Assembly: GCF_000969885.1 (NCBI RefSeq) | Contig: NZ_CP009501.1 | Coordinates: 1,860,001-1,924,000 of the forward strand | From: Methanosarcina thermophila TM-1 | GTDB taxonomy: Archaea > Halobacteriota > Methanosarcinia > Methanosarcinales > Methanosarcinaceae | Length of the DNA: 64,000 bases | Direction: 5' to 3' | Shown: one piece after another, positions 45,735 to 54,992 of the stretch | Layout of the letters: each line of letters starts with the position of its first letter | How positions within the stretch are numbered: the stretch's first letter is position 1 | Notes under the pieces: model-generated | The model's input: the letters and a program-made list of their open reading frames with translations, nothing else | What the model was told of the DNA's origin: nothing | The model's database searches: none | Made by a program: the position numbers and the translations under genes

Positions 45735-46032
45735 ACAAATCGGAGAGGTGAGGCTCTGAGCTTCATCTTTATTCATCTTTTTATTAAATGTTATTTTGTT
45801 AAGTATCATTTTATTAACCTTAACTCATTTTGTCAACGTCGTGAATTTACTGTAAATTCGAAGTTAAATTTTTGTTCATTATGGGTAAAATTGATCTTGC
45901 GATATTGAATTTTCTACCCAATAACTTTTTGAGATTTACAATTTTACAGAAAATTAGGTACACTGCCGAGAAGATTAAAGCAAACTCAATTATACCTTTA
46001 AAAGAAAAAGGAAGAAGATAAAGGGAAAATAC
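45735..46032. other. Spacer after the glutamate synthase operon
   Basis: AT-rich non-coding sequence with a T-rich patch at 45770-45800 that may act as terminator. The IS remnant begins to its right. Confidence 0.35.
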
Positions 46033-46250
46033 AGAAAAAAAAGTTGTTTAGGTTTTGACAAAATCAAGTATAATAAACGGAATATAATGGAAACAACATT
46101 CTCTGTTGTCAAAAGGAAGTTTGGAGAAGTACTTAGAGCAAGAAAGTTCTTCAATCAAGTCAAAGAAATAAAAATTAAACTGATAGTGTATAACATAAAC
46201 AAAAAAGTGACAGAAAGATCTGCATCAAAATTAAGGATTTCTACAGAGCC
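46033..46250 (+). mobile_element. Insertion-sequence 3' remnant (transposase C-terminus and end)
   Basis: The frame KIKYNKRNIMETTFSVVK continuing through KFGEVLRARKFFNQVKEIK is the C-terminal end of a DDE transposase with the conserved K/R around the catalytic Glu (the E in METTFS). No upstream transposase sequence remains. The element ends at GGATTTCTACAGAGCC (46235-46250), which read inward is GGCTCTGTAGAAATCC, a terminal inverted repeat. TACAGAGCCGATA is then repeated 22 bp on (46264-46276). A dead fragment; the same terminus appears in the short element at 8385-8506. Confidence 0.75.
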
Positions 46251-46328
46251 GATACAGGATTATTACAGAGCCGATATATAGGCTCATTATAGCAATCGGT
46301 TAAAAACAGAGATTTAGTAAAATTCTCC

Positions 46329-46514
46329 CTAATAAATTCCCAACTTAACTAAAATCATGTAGAAAAGAAGTCCAAGAAAAAAAGATACCATAAGTGAAAT
46401 TTTGATTAACATATAGTCATGTACTACATTTTTAGCCACAACTTCGCTAAGTATGAGCATAGCAATAACCATAAAAATTGAAATTAAAACCCCTAATATC
46501 TGTTGTCTTTCCAT
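46329..46514 (-). CDS. Small two-helix membrane protein
   Basis: 61-aa protein with two hydrophobic helices (about 7-24 and 36-58) and basic residues between. GGTGAT lies just before the ATG, so translation is plausible. It follows the secreted protein gene (46566-47297) by 51 nt on the same strand, in the position of an immunity or accessory protein. No family recognised. Confidence 0.6.
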   Translation of the reverse strand: MERQQILGVLISIFMVIAMLILSEVVAKNVVHDYMLIKISLMVSFFLGLLFYMILVKLGIY

Positions 46515-46565
46515 GTTATCACCAAATAAAAATGGCGGTTGATTAAAAAATCAGCCAATACTCAA

Positions 46566-47297
46566 TTAAACCGTATACCAATGACTACCAATTTTCATGT
46601 AAATATGACCTGTTAGTATCATTGAGGCTACGTTTGCGTAAGGAATCCGCACATCTAAGCTACCATCTGAATTTTGTTCCATCCAATAAACGGTTTGCAC
46701 TCCTATAGTGACTAGTGCAGCTAGTATTACTGAAGCAGTAGGTGATAAAAATGAACCTATTATAGCAGCTAATGCCGCAGCTGCGGCTGTTCCTACATCT
46801 GCAACATATGAGGCGTCTGTTGGGGAGAAGTAGATGTGTATTCCACCTGTTATGGCGTCACCATACTGTTCGATATAACTTCCATGCCAAAAACTTGTCC
46901 TAGCCGCAGAAATTGCTGCTGCAACTGCCGAACTATCATTGAGACTTGAAGCAGATACGAGCTTTTTGGATACCAATTCATTCTGATCTACAAAAGCAAA
47001 ATTTACTCTGTTAGGATTCTCTTCATCTTTCCATGAAATAGCGTATCCAATTGATCCATCTTGTTTCTTGAAAGATACTATCTTTTCGTTATCGGTTTCT
47101 TTCAATACATTCACGTTTTCTGATACTTTTTTGAGGTCTTCCTTAGAAATTGATTTTTTGTTCGAAATGTCTATTGCATCAGCATACTCTTTATTTTGAG
47201 AAATGTCAGCCTGTGCACTTACAGCAGGTACAAAAACAATACTTACAAGAAGCATTGCTAAAATTAATGTTTCTATTCCAATTTTGTTCTTGATCAT
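46566..47297 (-). CDS. Exported protein with hydrophobic Ala/Gly C-terminal domain (bacteriocin-like?)
   Basis: 243-aa protein: signal peptide (ILAMLLVSIVFVPAVSA), a charged pro-region (about 30-115, rich in Lys, Asp, Ser), then HGSYIEQYGDAITGGIHIYFS and a long Ala/Gly/Ile segment (VGTAAAAALAAIIGSFLSPTASVILAALV is the hydrophobic core, about 165-200) and an aromatic tail with GHIYMKIGSHWYTV. This order (signal, pro-region, hydrophobic helical segment, aromatic end) resembles bacteriocin precursors, and a small membrane protein follows. AGGAG lies 8 nt before the ATG. Function not established; it could also be a cell-surface protein. Confidence 0.6.
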   Translation of the reverse strand: MIKNKIGIETLILAMLLVSIVFVPAVSAQADISQNKEYADAIDISNKKSISKEDLKKVSENVNVLKETDNEKIVSFKKQDGSIGYAISWKDEENPNRVNFAFVDQNELVSKKLVSASSLNDSSAVAAAISAARTSFWHGSYIEQYGDAITGGIHIYFSPTDASYVADVGTAAAAALAAIIGSFLSPTASVILAALVTIGVQTVYWMEQNSDGSLDVRIPYANVASMILTGHIYMKIGSHWYTV

Positions 47298-47719
47298 TTG
47301 TCTAACTCCTAGTTATTTTTTCCCTCGGAGGCAGGATCAGACAAGCCTTAAATACTCTTAAGCTATCATTTCCTTGCCTCAGGGCATGTGGAGTTCAAAT
47401 GTACTCTGCAAGGTTTGTTTGAACTTCACATACAAAAATATCTCATAATCTTCTCTTATACATTTGTTATGTCGATGAATTTTTCATCAGTCCGATTAAC
47501 ATTCATTAAACCGATTATCTTTTTCATCAAAAACAGTGAAGTTTCAGAGCTCTAGCTGACGTCTAAAATTCGACCTTACTTTTAGCAAATAATCTGAACA
47601 TTCTTCTCTTCACTAAACAACAAAATTAGCAAAGTGATACTGATATACATGCCCCAACAAAAGAAAAGAATATATTACATCAAAACAATTTAATAAGAAA
47701 GTGAGGAAAAAATCTGTAG
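47298..47719. other. Divergent spacer with operator-like inverted repeat
   Basis: A 14-bp inverted repeat, ATGTGGAGTTCAAA with TTTGAACTTCACAT (47386-47399 and 47418-47431), one mismatch, lies about 90 nt before the exported-protein gene and 290 nt before the regulator. GAGTATTTAAGG (minus strand, about 47347-47358) is a possible TATA region of the exported-protein gene. The repeat could be an operator or a hairpin. Confidence 0.5.
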
Positions 47720-48538
47720 ATGTGGCGACAGGAAATGAACAGCTTCGAAATTTATAGAGAAATGGGAGATGGCATTCAGGCAATATACAGGTCAAAACTT
47801 CTAACAGAGATACTTCTGTCATTAAATGAGGACAGCAGAAAACTTTCTCAACTGCGTGAAATTACCGGAAGTACTTCTCAGGTTATAATTCCAAAGCTCA
47901 GGAAACTCGAAGCAGATCATCTGATAGAAACAAAAGGACGTGAGTATTTCCTGACGTCCGCAGGAAAAGTTGTAGCTTCAGGAGTAGCTGACTCTTTTAT
48001 AACATTTTGGACAGTTGATAAATTTAAACATTTCTGGTTGAGACATTGCCTCGAAGGAATTCCCGTTTTCTTCTTAAAAGAAATCGGATGTCTGTATGAG
48101 TCTGAAGTCCTCAAAGATAAAGGTATGAAGATCCTTAATGTTTATAACAACCAGTTAAAAATAATTAAAGAAGCAGATCATATATATGGTATATCGTCTG
48201 TAGTGACCAGCGGATATGCTGATTCAATCTCTGAAAGAGTGAAAGAAGGAATCCCTGTTGAGCTTATAGTTTCTCTTCATGTTGCAGAAGAATTGAATCA
48301 ATCACCTTACTTGGAAAAAGTAGAAGCACTGAAAGATTATGAAAACTTCAAATTAATTGTCATGGATCAAGATATCAAAGTGGGGCTCATTGTTACGGAT
48401 AAACACCTTTCTCTGAGCCTGTACAAAAAAGGAAACGTTGAATACGACATCAGTACAGGACTATTCAGTTCTGACTCGAAGGCCATTGAATGGGGAGAGA
48501 GGCTTTTTTGGTATTGTAAAGGCAGGCAGAGTTCATAA
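47720..48538 (+). CDS. Winged-helix transcriptional regulator with DUF1724 domain
   Basis: 272-aa regulator. Residues about 20-90 form a winged helix-turn-helix (LSLNEDSRKLSQLREITGST...IPKLRKLEADHLIETKG), and the rest is the DUF1724/FilR1-type domain (GISSVVTSGYADSI, VKEGIPVELIVS, VGLIVTDKHLSLSLY), the layout of Methanosarcina regulators such as those controlling methyltransferase genes. It is divergent from the exported protein gene and may regulate it. GAGGA lies 12 nt before the ATG; a second ATG at 47735 is possible. Confidence 0.85.
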   Translation: MWRQEMNSFEIYREMGDGIQAIYRSKLLTEILLSLNEDSRKLSQLREITGSTSQVIIPKLRKLEADHLIETKGREYFLTSAGKVVASGVADSFITFWTVDKFKHFWLRHCLEGIPVFFLKEIGCLYESEVLKDKGMKILNVYNNQLKIIKEADHIYGISSVVTSGYADSISERVKEGIPVELIVSLHVAEELNQSPYLEKVEALKDYENFKLIVMDQDIKVGLIVTDKHLSLSLYKKGNVEYDISTGLFSSDSKAIEWGERLFWYCKGRQSS

Positions 48539-48829
48539 AAATGAAATCTGTTTTTGCAGTTATCGATCAAATCAGGAAAAATGGATATACCAGCCTTGTT
48601 TAGTCAGTTCCTTGGGTAATTGCCCAATAAACTGTTGGACTATTGACTTTTAAAGATAAGCCTCTACAAGCGCCGCCAGGCAAGCTGGCGGGAGCACTTT
48701 CTAACTTATGGATTGAAAAATATTTTTGGGTCAGAAAAGTGTTTTTCGGAAAGGAAAAATGCCGTTTTCAGGCATCTGGAAATAGCATTATCCTGTTAGT
48801 AAGGAGCCTCCTAGATGCTTGATTCGCAA
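48539..48829. other. Convergent spacer with GC-rich hairpin
   Basis: CCGCCAG-GCAAG-CTGGCGG at 48673-48691 is a perfect 7-bp GC hairpin standing out from AT-rich flanks, without a T-run. It may be a terminator shared by the two convergent genes. Confidence 0.45.
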
Positions 48830-50023
48830 TTAAAATACAGGGATCAAGCCAGGATTATACCCTGTAATGCATTCTCCACCTTTAGCAGTTACTATAAATG
48901 TATTCTCAATTCCCACCATTCCGATATTTTCAATCCCTTTTTTAGGTTCGAGGGCAAATACCATTCCTTCCTGAAGGGGTTCGTCAAAACTTTCTGCAAT
49001 TACAGGCGTTTCATCGATTAAAAGTCCAACTCCGTGACCCAGGAATTTTACTTTACGGTTGCCAAAACCCATAAAGTTTTCCAGGAATTCCGAATCGAGC
49101 TTATTCATTATGGTGGTGTAGATTTCCGAGGGAATTGCGCCGGGTTTTAACATTGAGGCAGCTTCGTTCTGTATATCCACACATTTATTATGGGCATCTA
49201 TGGCATGTTGTGGAAGAGGAGAGCCAAAAATATATGTCGTGGTTTTATCCGTGTGATAACCATCAACCCCACACCCGACGTCAACAAAGACAAGATCTCC
49301 TTTCCTCAATTTTCTGTCACGGCTGCCTAGCACAGGTGCTGCAGGGCATAACCCGTACTTTCCTCCGGGTCCATTAAAATAAGTCGGATAGATAGAGCTT
49401 TCACCAAAACAGACATTTCCCAGAATCATTTCTGTATCGAACATGCCAAAACGGCATGCTCCGTGATGACCTTCCTCTACAAGAACTGAAAACAATTTGG
49501 TTGCCAGGTCGCTTTCACTCATTCCTTCCTGAAGCATTTCAGGTACAAGCTCTTCCAGCACATGCTGGTGAATCCTGCCGGCTTCTCTTATCAGGGAGAG
49601 TTCATATTCGCTTTTTATTGCTCTGACAGCGCAAATCTGGGGGTCTACGGGTTTGAAATTCTTAAAAGGGAAGTATTTCTGGAATCTCTGGTATAGAGCC
49701 AGAGGAACTACCTCTGTTTCCAGATATACCGTATCCGGAAGCACGTTTATATTTTTTGCAGCATCACGAAAGCTATTCATATGTTCTATGCTGGGAAATA
49801 AAGATTCATCCAGGGCTCTTTCATAACTGCGGCGTACCCATAAGGTTGCTTCTCCGTGCCTGGGGATAATCAACATCCCATCCTGCATTGTACCCGTAAA
49901 ATAATAAAGGTTTATTTTACTGAAGATGACAGCTATCTCCCATTCTGGATTTGAGATGCTCATTTGCTTTCTAAAGTTATACATGCGATTTTTCAGTTCG
50001 GTTAAAGGTACTTTCTTAATCAT
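48830..50023 (-). CDS. M24-family metallopeptidase (Xaa-Pro dipeptidase-like)
   Basis: 397-aa enzyme of the creatinase/prolidase class. N-terminal domain (about 1-145) precedes the pita-bread catalytic domain. Metal ligands are recognisable: Asp in [14 protein letters not shown] (both Asp), His in FLGHGVGL, Glu in LEPKKG and Glu in VGIENT. This supports a functional dimetal aminopeptidase or dipeptidase. [15 protein letters not shown] and NGPGGKYGL are additional family features. Substrate may be Xaa-Pro peptides; this is by family. Confidence 0.9.
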   Translation of the reverse strand: MIKKVPLTELKNRMYNFRKQMSISNPEWEIAVIFSKINLYYFTGTMQDGMLIIPRHGEATLWVRRSYERALDESLFPSIEHMNSFRDAAKNINVLPDTVYLETEVVPLALYQRFQKYFPFKNFKPVDPQICAVRAIKSEYELSLIREAGRIHQHVLEELVPEMLQEGMSESDLATKLFSVLVEEGHHGACRFGMFDTEMILGNVCFGESSIYPTYFNGPGGKYGLCPAAPVLGSRDRKLRKGDLVFVDVGCGVDGYHTDKTTTYIFGSPLPQHAIDAHNKCVDIQNEAASMLKPGAIPSEIYTTIMNKLDSEFLENFMGFGNRKVKFLGHGVGLLIDETPVIAESFDEPLQEGMVFALEPKKGIENIGMVGIENTFIVTAKGGECITGYNPGLIPVF

Positions 50024-50427
50024 AAGGATCCCTTTTACTAATATATCAATTGCAAATTATAGAAGTGTAACCTGTAGTGGAGAATATAATGGAAAAATTA
50101 TAATTATGATGTATAAATACACATAATAGATATACATAATAACTGTTATTCCTCGTAACAAAAACTTTATTTCATTCCGATTTTCTCGTAAGATTTCTTA
50201 TTCCCCACCAAAGTAATTGTTATTTCTCTAGCAAGGATTTCTATTTCTTACATCGCTCACTTAAAAAGATAGAAAGGATTTTCAAGGTAATAGAATTTCA
50301 GTTCATTTCTGAAAACAGAAATAATAACTAGAAAGGAAGCAAATTAAAAGGATACAAATTAAAAAGTAGCAAATTAAAAAGTAGCAAATTAAAAGGAAAC
50401 AAAAGGGCTTTTTGATAAGGGGCTATC
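50024..50427. other. Divergent spacer with short tandem repeats
   Basis: No gene. The right part (50336-50400) carries about four copies of a 16-18-bp word ending AAATTAAAA, immediately upstream of the DUF2284 gene's ribosome binding site. GAATATAATGG (50080-50090) near the middle may be part of a promoter. Confidence 0.4.
50336..50400. repeat. Tandem 16-18-bp repeats
   Basis: Repeated (A)GCAAATTAAAA(AG)T/G units, about four copies with period 16-18, just before the DUF2284 gene. Non-coding. Confidence 0.8.
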
Positions 50428-50967
50428 ATGTTAGGAAAATTCGAAGATCTTATTGAGAAAGCTTCAGAGATGGGGCTCAAAGCTTATTTCGTGGATGCGG
50501 GGGATATTCCGGTTGAGAACAGAATTGCCCTGAAATGTGCTTACGGTTGCAGAAGTTATGGAAAGAGGTTGAGTTGCCCTCCTCATATCATAACGGTGGA
50601 GGATTTCAGAAAAATCATAGGGGAATACAGCAGCGCGCTTCTACTTATCGATGAACGCGATACTTCACAGATTCCGGATATACAGGAAGCCTGGGGAGAA
50701 ATTCGTAAGGATTCTTTCCATAAAATGCTGGAACTTGAATATGAAGCCTTCAGGGAAGGTTTCACTTTTGCCCATCTCCTGAGACCCGGCTCCTGTAACG
50801 AGTGCGATACATGTAACCTTAAAAAATGCATAAAACCGGAATTGAGACGCTTTGCACCTGAAGCTGTAGGAATAAACCTTCAGAAGGCAATGGAAAAAGC
50901 AGGACTTGTACTTGAGTTCTGCAAGCCTGAGAAAACCACATGTGTCGGGGTTTTGCTGCTAGAATAA
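50428..50967 (+). CDS. DUF2284 Cys-rich metal-binding protein
   Basis: 179-aa protein. Conserved N-terminal block CAYGCRSYGKRLSCPPH and C-terminal block CNECDTCNLKKC resemble iron-sulfur or zinc sites of the DUF2284 family. Short helix-rich region between (about 75-120). It begins about 10 nt after GATAAGGGG. Neighbour npdG follows 80 nt on, the same strand, so a redox role is possible. Function unknown. Confidence 0.88.
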   Translation: MLGKFEDLIEKASEMGLKAYFVDAGDIPVENRIALKCAYGCRSYGKRLSCPPHIITVEDFRKIIGEYSSALLLIDERDTSQIPDIQEAWGEIRKDSFHKMLELEYEAFREGFTFAHLLRPGSCNECDTCNLKKCIKPELRRFAPEAVGINLQKAMEKAGLVLEFCKPEKTTCVGVLLLE

Positions 50968-51047
50968 AAGCTCAGGTAGACAGAAGTTATATTAACTCTC
51001 AGACATATTTTATGGGAGATATAGCAAAGCTGGAGGTATAGTTCAAA

Positions 51048-51755
51048 TTGAATTCTGATAAGTTGAAAATAGCTGTCCTGGGAGGAACCGGAAATATAGG
51101 GGAAGGCATGGTGCTCAGGCTGGCACTTCAAAACCTTATGGCTGAAGGTGTAAAAAACGAGGTTATTATAGGGTCCAGATCCAAGGAATCAGCCAATGAA
51201 GCCGCAAAAAAAGCTTTATCCGAACTTGAGAACTGCGGATTTGATACATCCAGGATAGGCATTACAGGAAGTAGTAACCTTGAAGCCGCACAGGCTGCTG
51301 ATGTAGTAATCCTTACTATTCGTTTTGACCACGTTTTGCCTCTGCTGAATGAGATTCAGGAGGCTATTGAAAATAAGATTCTTATCACTCCAGTAGTCCC
51401 GATGGTAAAGGAAGGAAACTTATTCGTATATAAACCTCCGGAAGAAGGTTCAGCCGCCCTTGCAATTCAGAAAAGAGTTCCGTCTTCTACGAAAGTTGTG
51501 GCAGCCTTCCATAATATCCCTGCAGGGAAATTGAGGGATATAGTAAAGTGCAAGGATGTACATGACTCAATAATATGCAGTGATGACGAAGAAGCAAAGA
51601 AGCTGGTCATGGAGCTTACGAAGCATATGGGATGCCTGAAGCCCCTGGATGGAGGACCTCTTAAACAGGCAAGCACTGTGGAATCACTCACACCACTGAT
51701 GATAAACCTCGCAAAGCTTAATCAACTTAAAGACCTGGGAATAAATTTTTCCTGA
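51048..51755 (+). CDS. npdG: F420H2:NADP oxidoreductase
   Basis: 235-aa Rossmann enzyme (NpdG/Fno family) moving hydride between F420 and NADP. The dinucleotide loop AVLGGTGNIGEGMVLRLA, the NADP phosphate-binding GSRSKESANEAA, and HNIPAGKL and DGGPLKQASTVESLTPLMINL are family features. Start is TTG at 51048, with GGAGGT 10 nt upstream. The enzyme supplies NADPH for biosynthesis in methanogens. Confidence 0.93.
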   Translation: MNSDKLKIAVLGGTGNIGEGMVLRLALQNLMAEGVKNEVIIGSRSKESANEAAKKALSELENCGFDTSRIGITGSSNLEAAQAADVVILTIRFDHVLPLLNEIQEAIENKILITPVVPMVKEGNLFVYKPPEEGSAALAIQKRVPSSTKVVAAFHNIPAGKLRDIVKCKDVHDSIICSDDEEAKKLVMELTKHMGCLKPLDGGPLKQASTVESLTPLMINLAKLNQLKDLGINFS

Positions 51756-52402
51756 CAGAATCTTGAAAAAAATGAAAGATATACAGGAAAGAGAACGGCG
51801 AAAAAATAATTTTGAATCCGAGAGAATGAATATAGCTCAAAAAACTTATTTTTATATAATAGAAGAGATAATATATTTAGGGCACAGATAAAGAAATCAG
51901 AAATGCCAATCTTTGCCTGAAGATATAATTTATAATTCTATCAGTAGATTATCAATAAAATAAATTATTTAACCTTGTCAATAAAGACAAATTTATGATT
52001 CTTCATAAGTAAAGACAAATTTATAATTCTTAGTAAAAAACTTATAATTAATCAGTAAAATGTGATCTCTAATAACTGATGAGTAAAAATAAACCTTGAT
52101 AACTTATAGTTGCCAGTCTTTATCCAAATCTTTAACTATTATCAATAATCCCGAACATATTTAGTTTATGTTAAATATTATGAGAGAAATAGTCAGGATA
52201 AGAAAAATCTGTGATTAGAAAATTGACGAGTAAAGAAGCTGGAAAAACGCTTGTTACGAGGAAATTTAACAGAAAAATGTCTGTTTATTGTGAAAATTCG
52301 TAGATTAATTCCTGCTACGAAGTTTCCTCTTGATCTCATTATTTTTTGCTTACCTTTCTTTTCTAAAAAGGATGAATCAACTGAATCAGACAGTGAACCT
52401 GT
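51756..52402. other. Spacer before hdrCB, with direct repeat
   Basis: No gene. A 22-bp word containing TAAAGACAAATTTATGATTCTT occurs at 51982-52003 and with one change at 52010-52031. GAGGAAATTT and AAGTTTCCTC (52257-52335) form a long-range imperfect inverted repeat. Promoter of hdrCB is not clear to me. Confidence 0.4.
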
Positions 52403-52888
52403 ATGAGTGAAAAATTGTCAAAAGTATTAAAGGCTGCAGGGCTTGACTTACTCTCCTGCATGCAGTGCGGTGCATGCACTGGAAGTTGTCCTTCTGGGAG
52501 GCATACCGGACTTAACACGCGAAGAATTCTTCGGGATGCACGCAAGAACAGGGCGTCAGTCCTCTCAGATGATGCTCTCTGGCTCTGCACCACCTGCTAT
52601 ACCTGCCAGGAGCGCTGCCCACGCGACATACCAATTACTGATGCTCTCCTTGAACTCAGGAGGCTTGCGGTAAAAGAAGGTTTCATGCTTCCCGAGCACA
52701 GGCGAATATCGGAAATGGTTGAAGAGTGTGGGCATGCAGTCCCTCTGGACGAAGAGACAAAACAAAAAAGGGAGGAGCTTGGGCTTGATCCCATACCTGA
52801 GACCGTCCAAAAGTATCCTGAAGCCCTTCAAGAGGTAAGAAGTCTTCTCAAAGCCTGCAAATTTGACGAACTGACGGCTGAAAAATAA
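52403..52888 (+). CDS. hdrC: Heterodisulfide reductase subunit C
   Basis: 161-aa subunit with two [4Fe-4S] motifs: CMQCGACTGSCPSG (about residues 19-32) and CTTCYTCQERCPRD (about 62-75). It links electron input to HdrB in the soluble HdrABC enzyme, which reduces CoM-S-S-CoB, the terminal product of methane formation. The gene is 11 nt from hdrB. There is no hdrA nearby, so it is the hdrA-less copy (hdrC2B2 in M. acetivorans terms, by inference). Confidence 0.92.
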   Translation: MSEKLSKVLKAAGLDLLSCMQCGACTGSCPSGRHTGLNTRRILRDARKNRASVLSDDALWLCTTCYTCQERCPRDIPITDALLELRRLAVKEGFMLPEHRRISEMVEECGHAVPLDEETKQKREELGLDPIPETVQKYPEALQEVRSLLKACKFDELTAEK

Positions 52889-52899
52889 GGAGACAGAAT

Positions 52900-53802
52900 A
52901 TGAAAAAACTATCTCTATTTCTTGGATGCATTGTACCCAATCGTTACCCGGGAATTGAAAAAGCAACTAAACTCTGCCTGCAGAAACTTAATATAGATGC
53001 AGCTGACCTACCCGGAGCCTCCTGCTGTCCAGCTCCAGGAATCTTCAAGTCCTTTGATAAAGCTACCTGGCTTGCCCTTGCCAGCCGGAATATAGTTCTC
53101 TCAGAAAAGCTGGAAAGGGATATCCTCACAGTCTGCAATGGCTGCTATGGCTCTCTGGCAGATGCAAATTTAGAGTTAAAAAAGGATCCTGAGTTAAAGG
53201 CATGCACAAACAGGTGCCTTAAAGAAATCGGAATGGAATTTAAGGGTACTGTTGAAGTGAGGCATATAATCGAATATTTATACAAGGAATTTGGACCTGA
53301 GAAGCTCAAGGAGCATGTCACAATCCCGCTTGACCTTAAAGTGGCACTGCACTACGGATGCCATCTTATCAAACCTTCAAAAGACCGTAAACTCGGAGAA
53401 ACAGAGGCTCCGGTTTTCTTTGATGAGCTTGTTGAAGCTACAGGTGCAAAAAGTGTAGATTATACCGATAAGATGATGTGCTGTGGAGCAGGAGGGGGAG
53501 TACGTTCAGGGCATGCTGCCGAGTCCCTTGAGATGCTTGAGAATAAACTCGCCTGTATTAGGCAAGCAGGAGTGGACTGTATTGTCAATGCATGTCCTTT
53601 CTGTCATCTTCAATTTGATAGGGGACAGCTTGCAGTCAATGAGAAATTCGGAACGGACTATTCAATCCCGGTTCTGCATTATACCCAGCTACTGGGTCTT
53701 GCTCTTGGCGTTACCCCATATGAACTCGGGATAGAACAGAACGCAGTTCAGAATATCGAATTTCTTGCAAAAATCTATGAGATCAATGCAGGTTTAAGAT
53801 AA
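52900..53802 (+). CDS. hdrB: Heterodisulfide reductase subunit B
   Basis: 300-aa catalytic subunit that binds the non-cubane iron-sulfur clusters at CCG-type domains: LFLGCIVPNRYPGIE, GASCCPAPG, CNGCYG, HYGCHLI, MMCCGAGGG and NACPFCHLQFD. These are the two CX(31-39)CCX(33-38)CXXC patterns of HdrB. Ribosome binding site AAGGAG lies 8 nt before the ATG. Together with HdrC and a separate HdrA it would reduce heterodisulfide in the cytoplasm using ferredoxin or F420H2. Confidence 0.94.
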   Translation: MKKLSLFLGCIVPNRYPGIEKATKLCLQKLNIDAADLPGASCCPAPGIFKSFDKATWLALASRNIVLSEKLERDILTVCNGCYGSLADANLELKKDPELKACTNRCLKEIGMEFKGTVEVRHIIEYLYKEFGPEKLKEHVTIPLDLKVALHYGCHLIKPSKDRKLGETEAPVFFDELVEATGAKSVDYTDKMMCCGAGGGVRSGHAAESLEMLENKLACIRQAGVDCIVNACPFCHLQFDRGQLAVNEKFGTDYSIPVLHYTQLLGLALGVTPYELGIEQNAVQNIEFLAKIYEINAGLR

Positions 53803-53911
53803 TAGTATCACAGGTAGAAAAATCCCATATTAAAATTTGAGAAAAAATAGTTAAAAAGGATTTTTCATTTTTACAAATCCAAAAAAGATTTTATCTTTCA
53901 TAACCTGTAAT

Positions 53912-54379
53912 TCAGGTTTTATTTTCACACTTATCTTTCATCTGCATATACCATAGGCATTTCTGTCTCCATTTGCAGGTTCCACAGACTTCCTCAATAT
54001 CGGACGCATTGGCAAGTTGTGAATTGATTAACCTGAAGGCTTCATCTGCCTTCATAACAGTTCCTTCTTTTATTTTTAATTTCTCCATAACAACAAGATC
54101 CATATTCCTGATCCTGCGGGAGGCTATTGATTGCTGCGCAGTGCATTCCCTTTGGTTTGGGCAAGAAGTGCAGATTACATCACATTCGGATACAAGTTCC
54201 AGAGGTCTTGAAGGGAAAGCCTTTATATCCGAAATTACAGCCCGCATATTGGCTACAAAACCCTGGCTGTACCCATAGCCCTGAAAACCCTGAATGCAGC
54301 AAAGGTGATGGGCTCGAATCTTCAGGCATTCAGATCCGGTCTTAGAATCAGATCCCGATGTGTTCGACTTTTCAAACAT
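53912..54379 (-). CDS. DUF1284 Cys-rich protein
   Basis: 155-aa protein with the DUF1284 start (LKIRAHHLCCIQGFQGYGYS) and Cys motifs CDVICTSCPNQREC and CGTCKWRQKCLW, suggesting an iron-sulfur cluster. The family is uncharacterised. It is next to another Cys-rich protein (DUF1847) 50 nt upstream on the same strand, probably co-transcribed. C-terminus KCENKT. Confidence 0.88.
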   Translation of the reverse strand: MFEKSNTSGSDSKTGSECLKIRAHHLCCIQGFQGYGYSQGFVANMRAVISDIKAFPSRPLELVSECDVICTSCPNQRECTAQQSIASRRIRNMDLVVMEKLKIKEGTVMKADEAFRLINSQLANASDIEEVCGTCKWRQKCLWYMQMKDKCENKT

Positions 54380-54431
54380 GTGTTTCTCCAGGATTTGAAC
54401 TTATAGAACTAAAGAATTCACTATATAAATC

Positions 54432-54992
54432 TCATTCTATAAAATCAATTTCTGAATCGGTTAACTGAGGCAATTCATTAACAGGCAGTATTATTGAAGG
54501 AGCTTCCGAATATTTTGCAAAGAGAATATCATAACCTGTCTTAAGTCCAATCATGATATTGAGATCAGTGAGGTCATCATTTAAGAGCTGAGCCTGGCCT
54601 ATTGGATTACAAATTGCTTCAAACTCCTGATCTTCAGATTTCTTAATCCCGAGGCTGGCTTTTTCGAAGCTGGAAACTTTACAGCAAACTGAGAACACAT
54701 CAAAATACCTTGAGAGGATGTTATAAATTAACCTGGCTTCTCTCTCATACTCAATACAAAATGCGATTCCTATTTTTGTATATCCAAGTTTTTTTGCATA
54801 AATAGCTATTTCTTCCAGTTTTGTCCTTTTCAAATGATCGGATTCAAGCCAGGCAGAAATCTGGATTGATTTCAGATCGTCGCCCGTATACTCAAGCACA
54901 GATTTAATGACAGAACAGTTTTTGCCTTTCGCGCATTCCTTAATCCTGCATAATGCACACTGCACACTTTTTTTCTCCCGAATAATTAACAT
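54432..54992 (-). CDS. DUF1847 metal-binding protein
   Basis: 186-aa protein. N-terminal CALCRIKECAKGKNC is the metal-binding motif of DUF1847. The rest (IGIAFCIEYEREARLI, CCKVSS, ICNPIGQAQLLN, LNIMIGLKTGYDILF) matches the family pattern that resembles a nitrogenase-cofactor-like or corrinoid domain; function is unknown. It is upstream of the DUF1284 gene in a probable operon. The start ATG at 54992 is preceded by a weak AAGG. Confidence 0.87.
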   Translation of the reverse strand: MLIIREKKSVQCALCRIKECAKGKNCSVIKSVLEYTGDDLKSIQISAWLESDHLKRTKLEEIAIYAKKLGYTKIGIAFCIEYEREARLIYNILSRYFDVFSVCCKVSSFEKASLGIKKSEDQEFEAICNPIGQAQLLNDDLTDLNIMIGLKTGYDILFAKYSEAPSIILPVNELPQLTDSEIDFIE

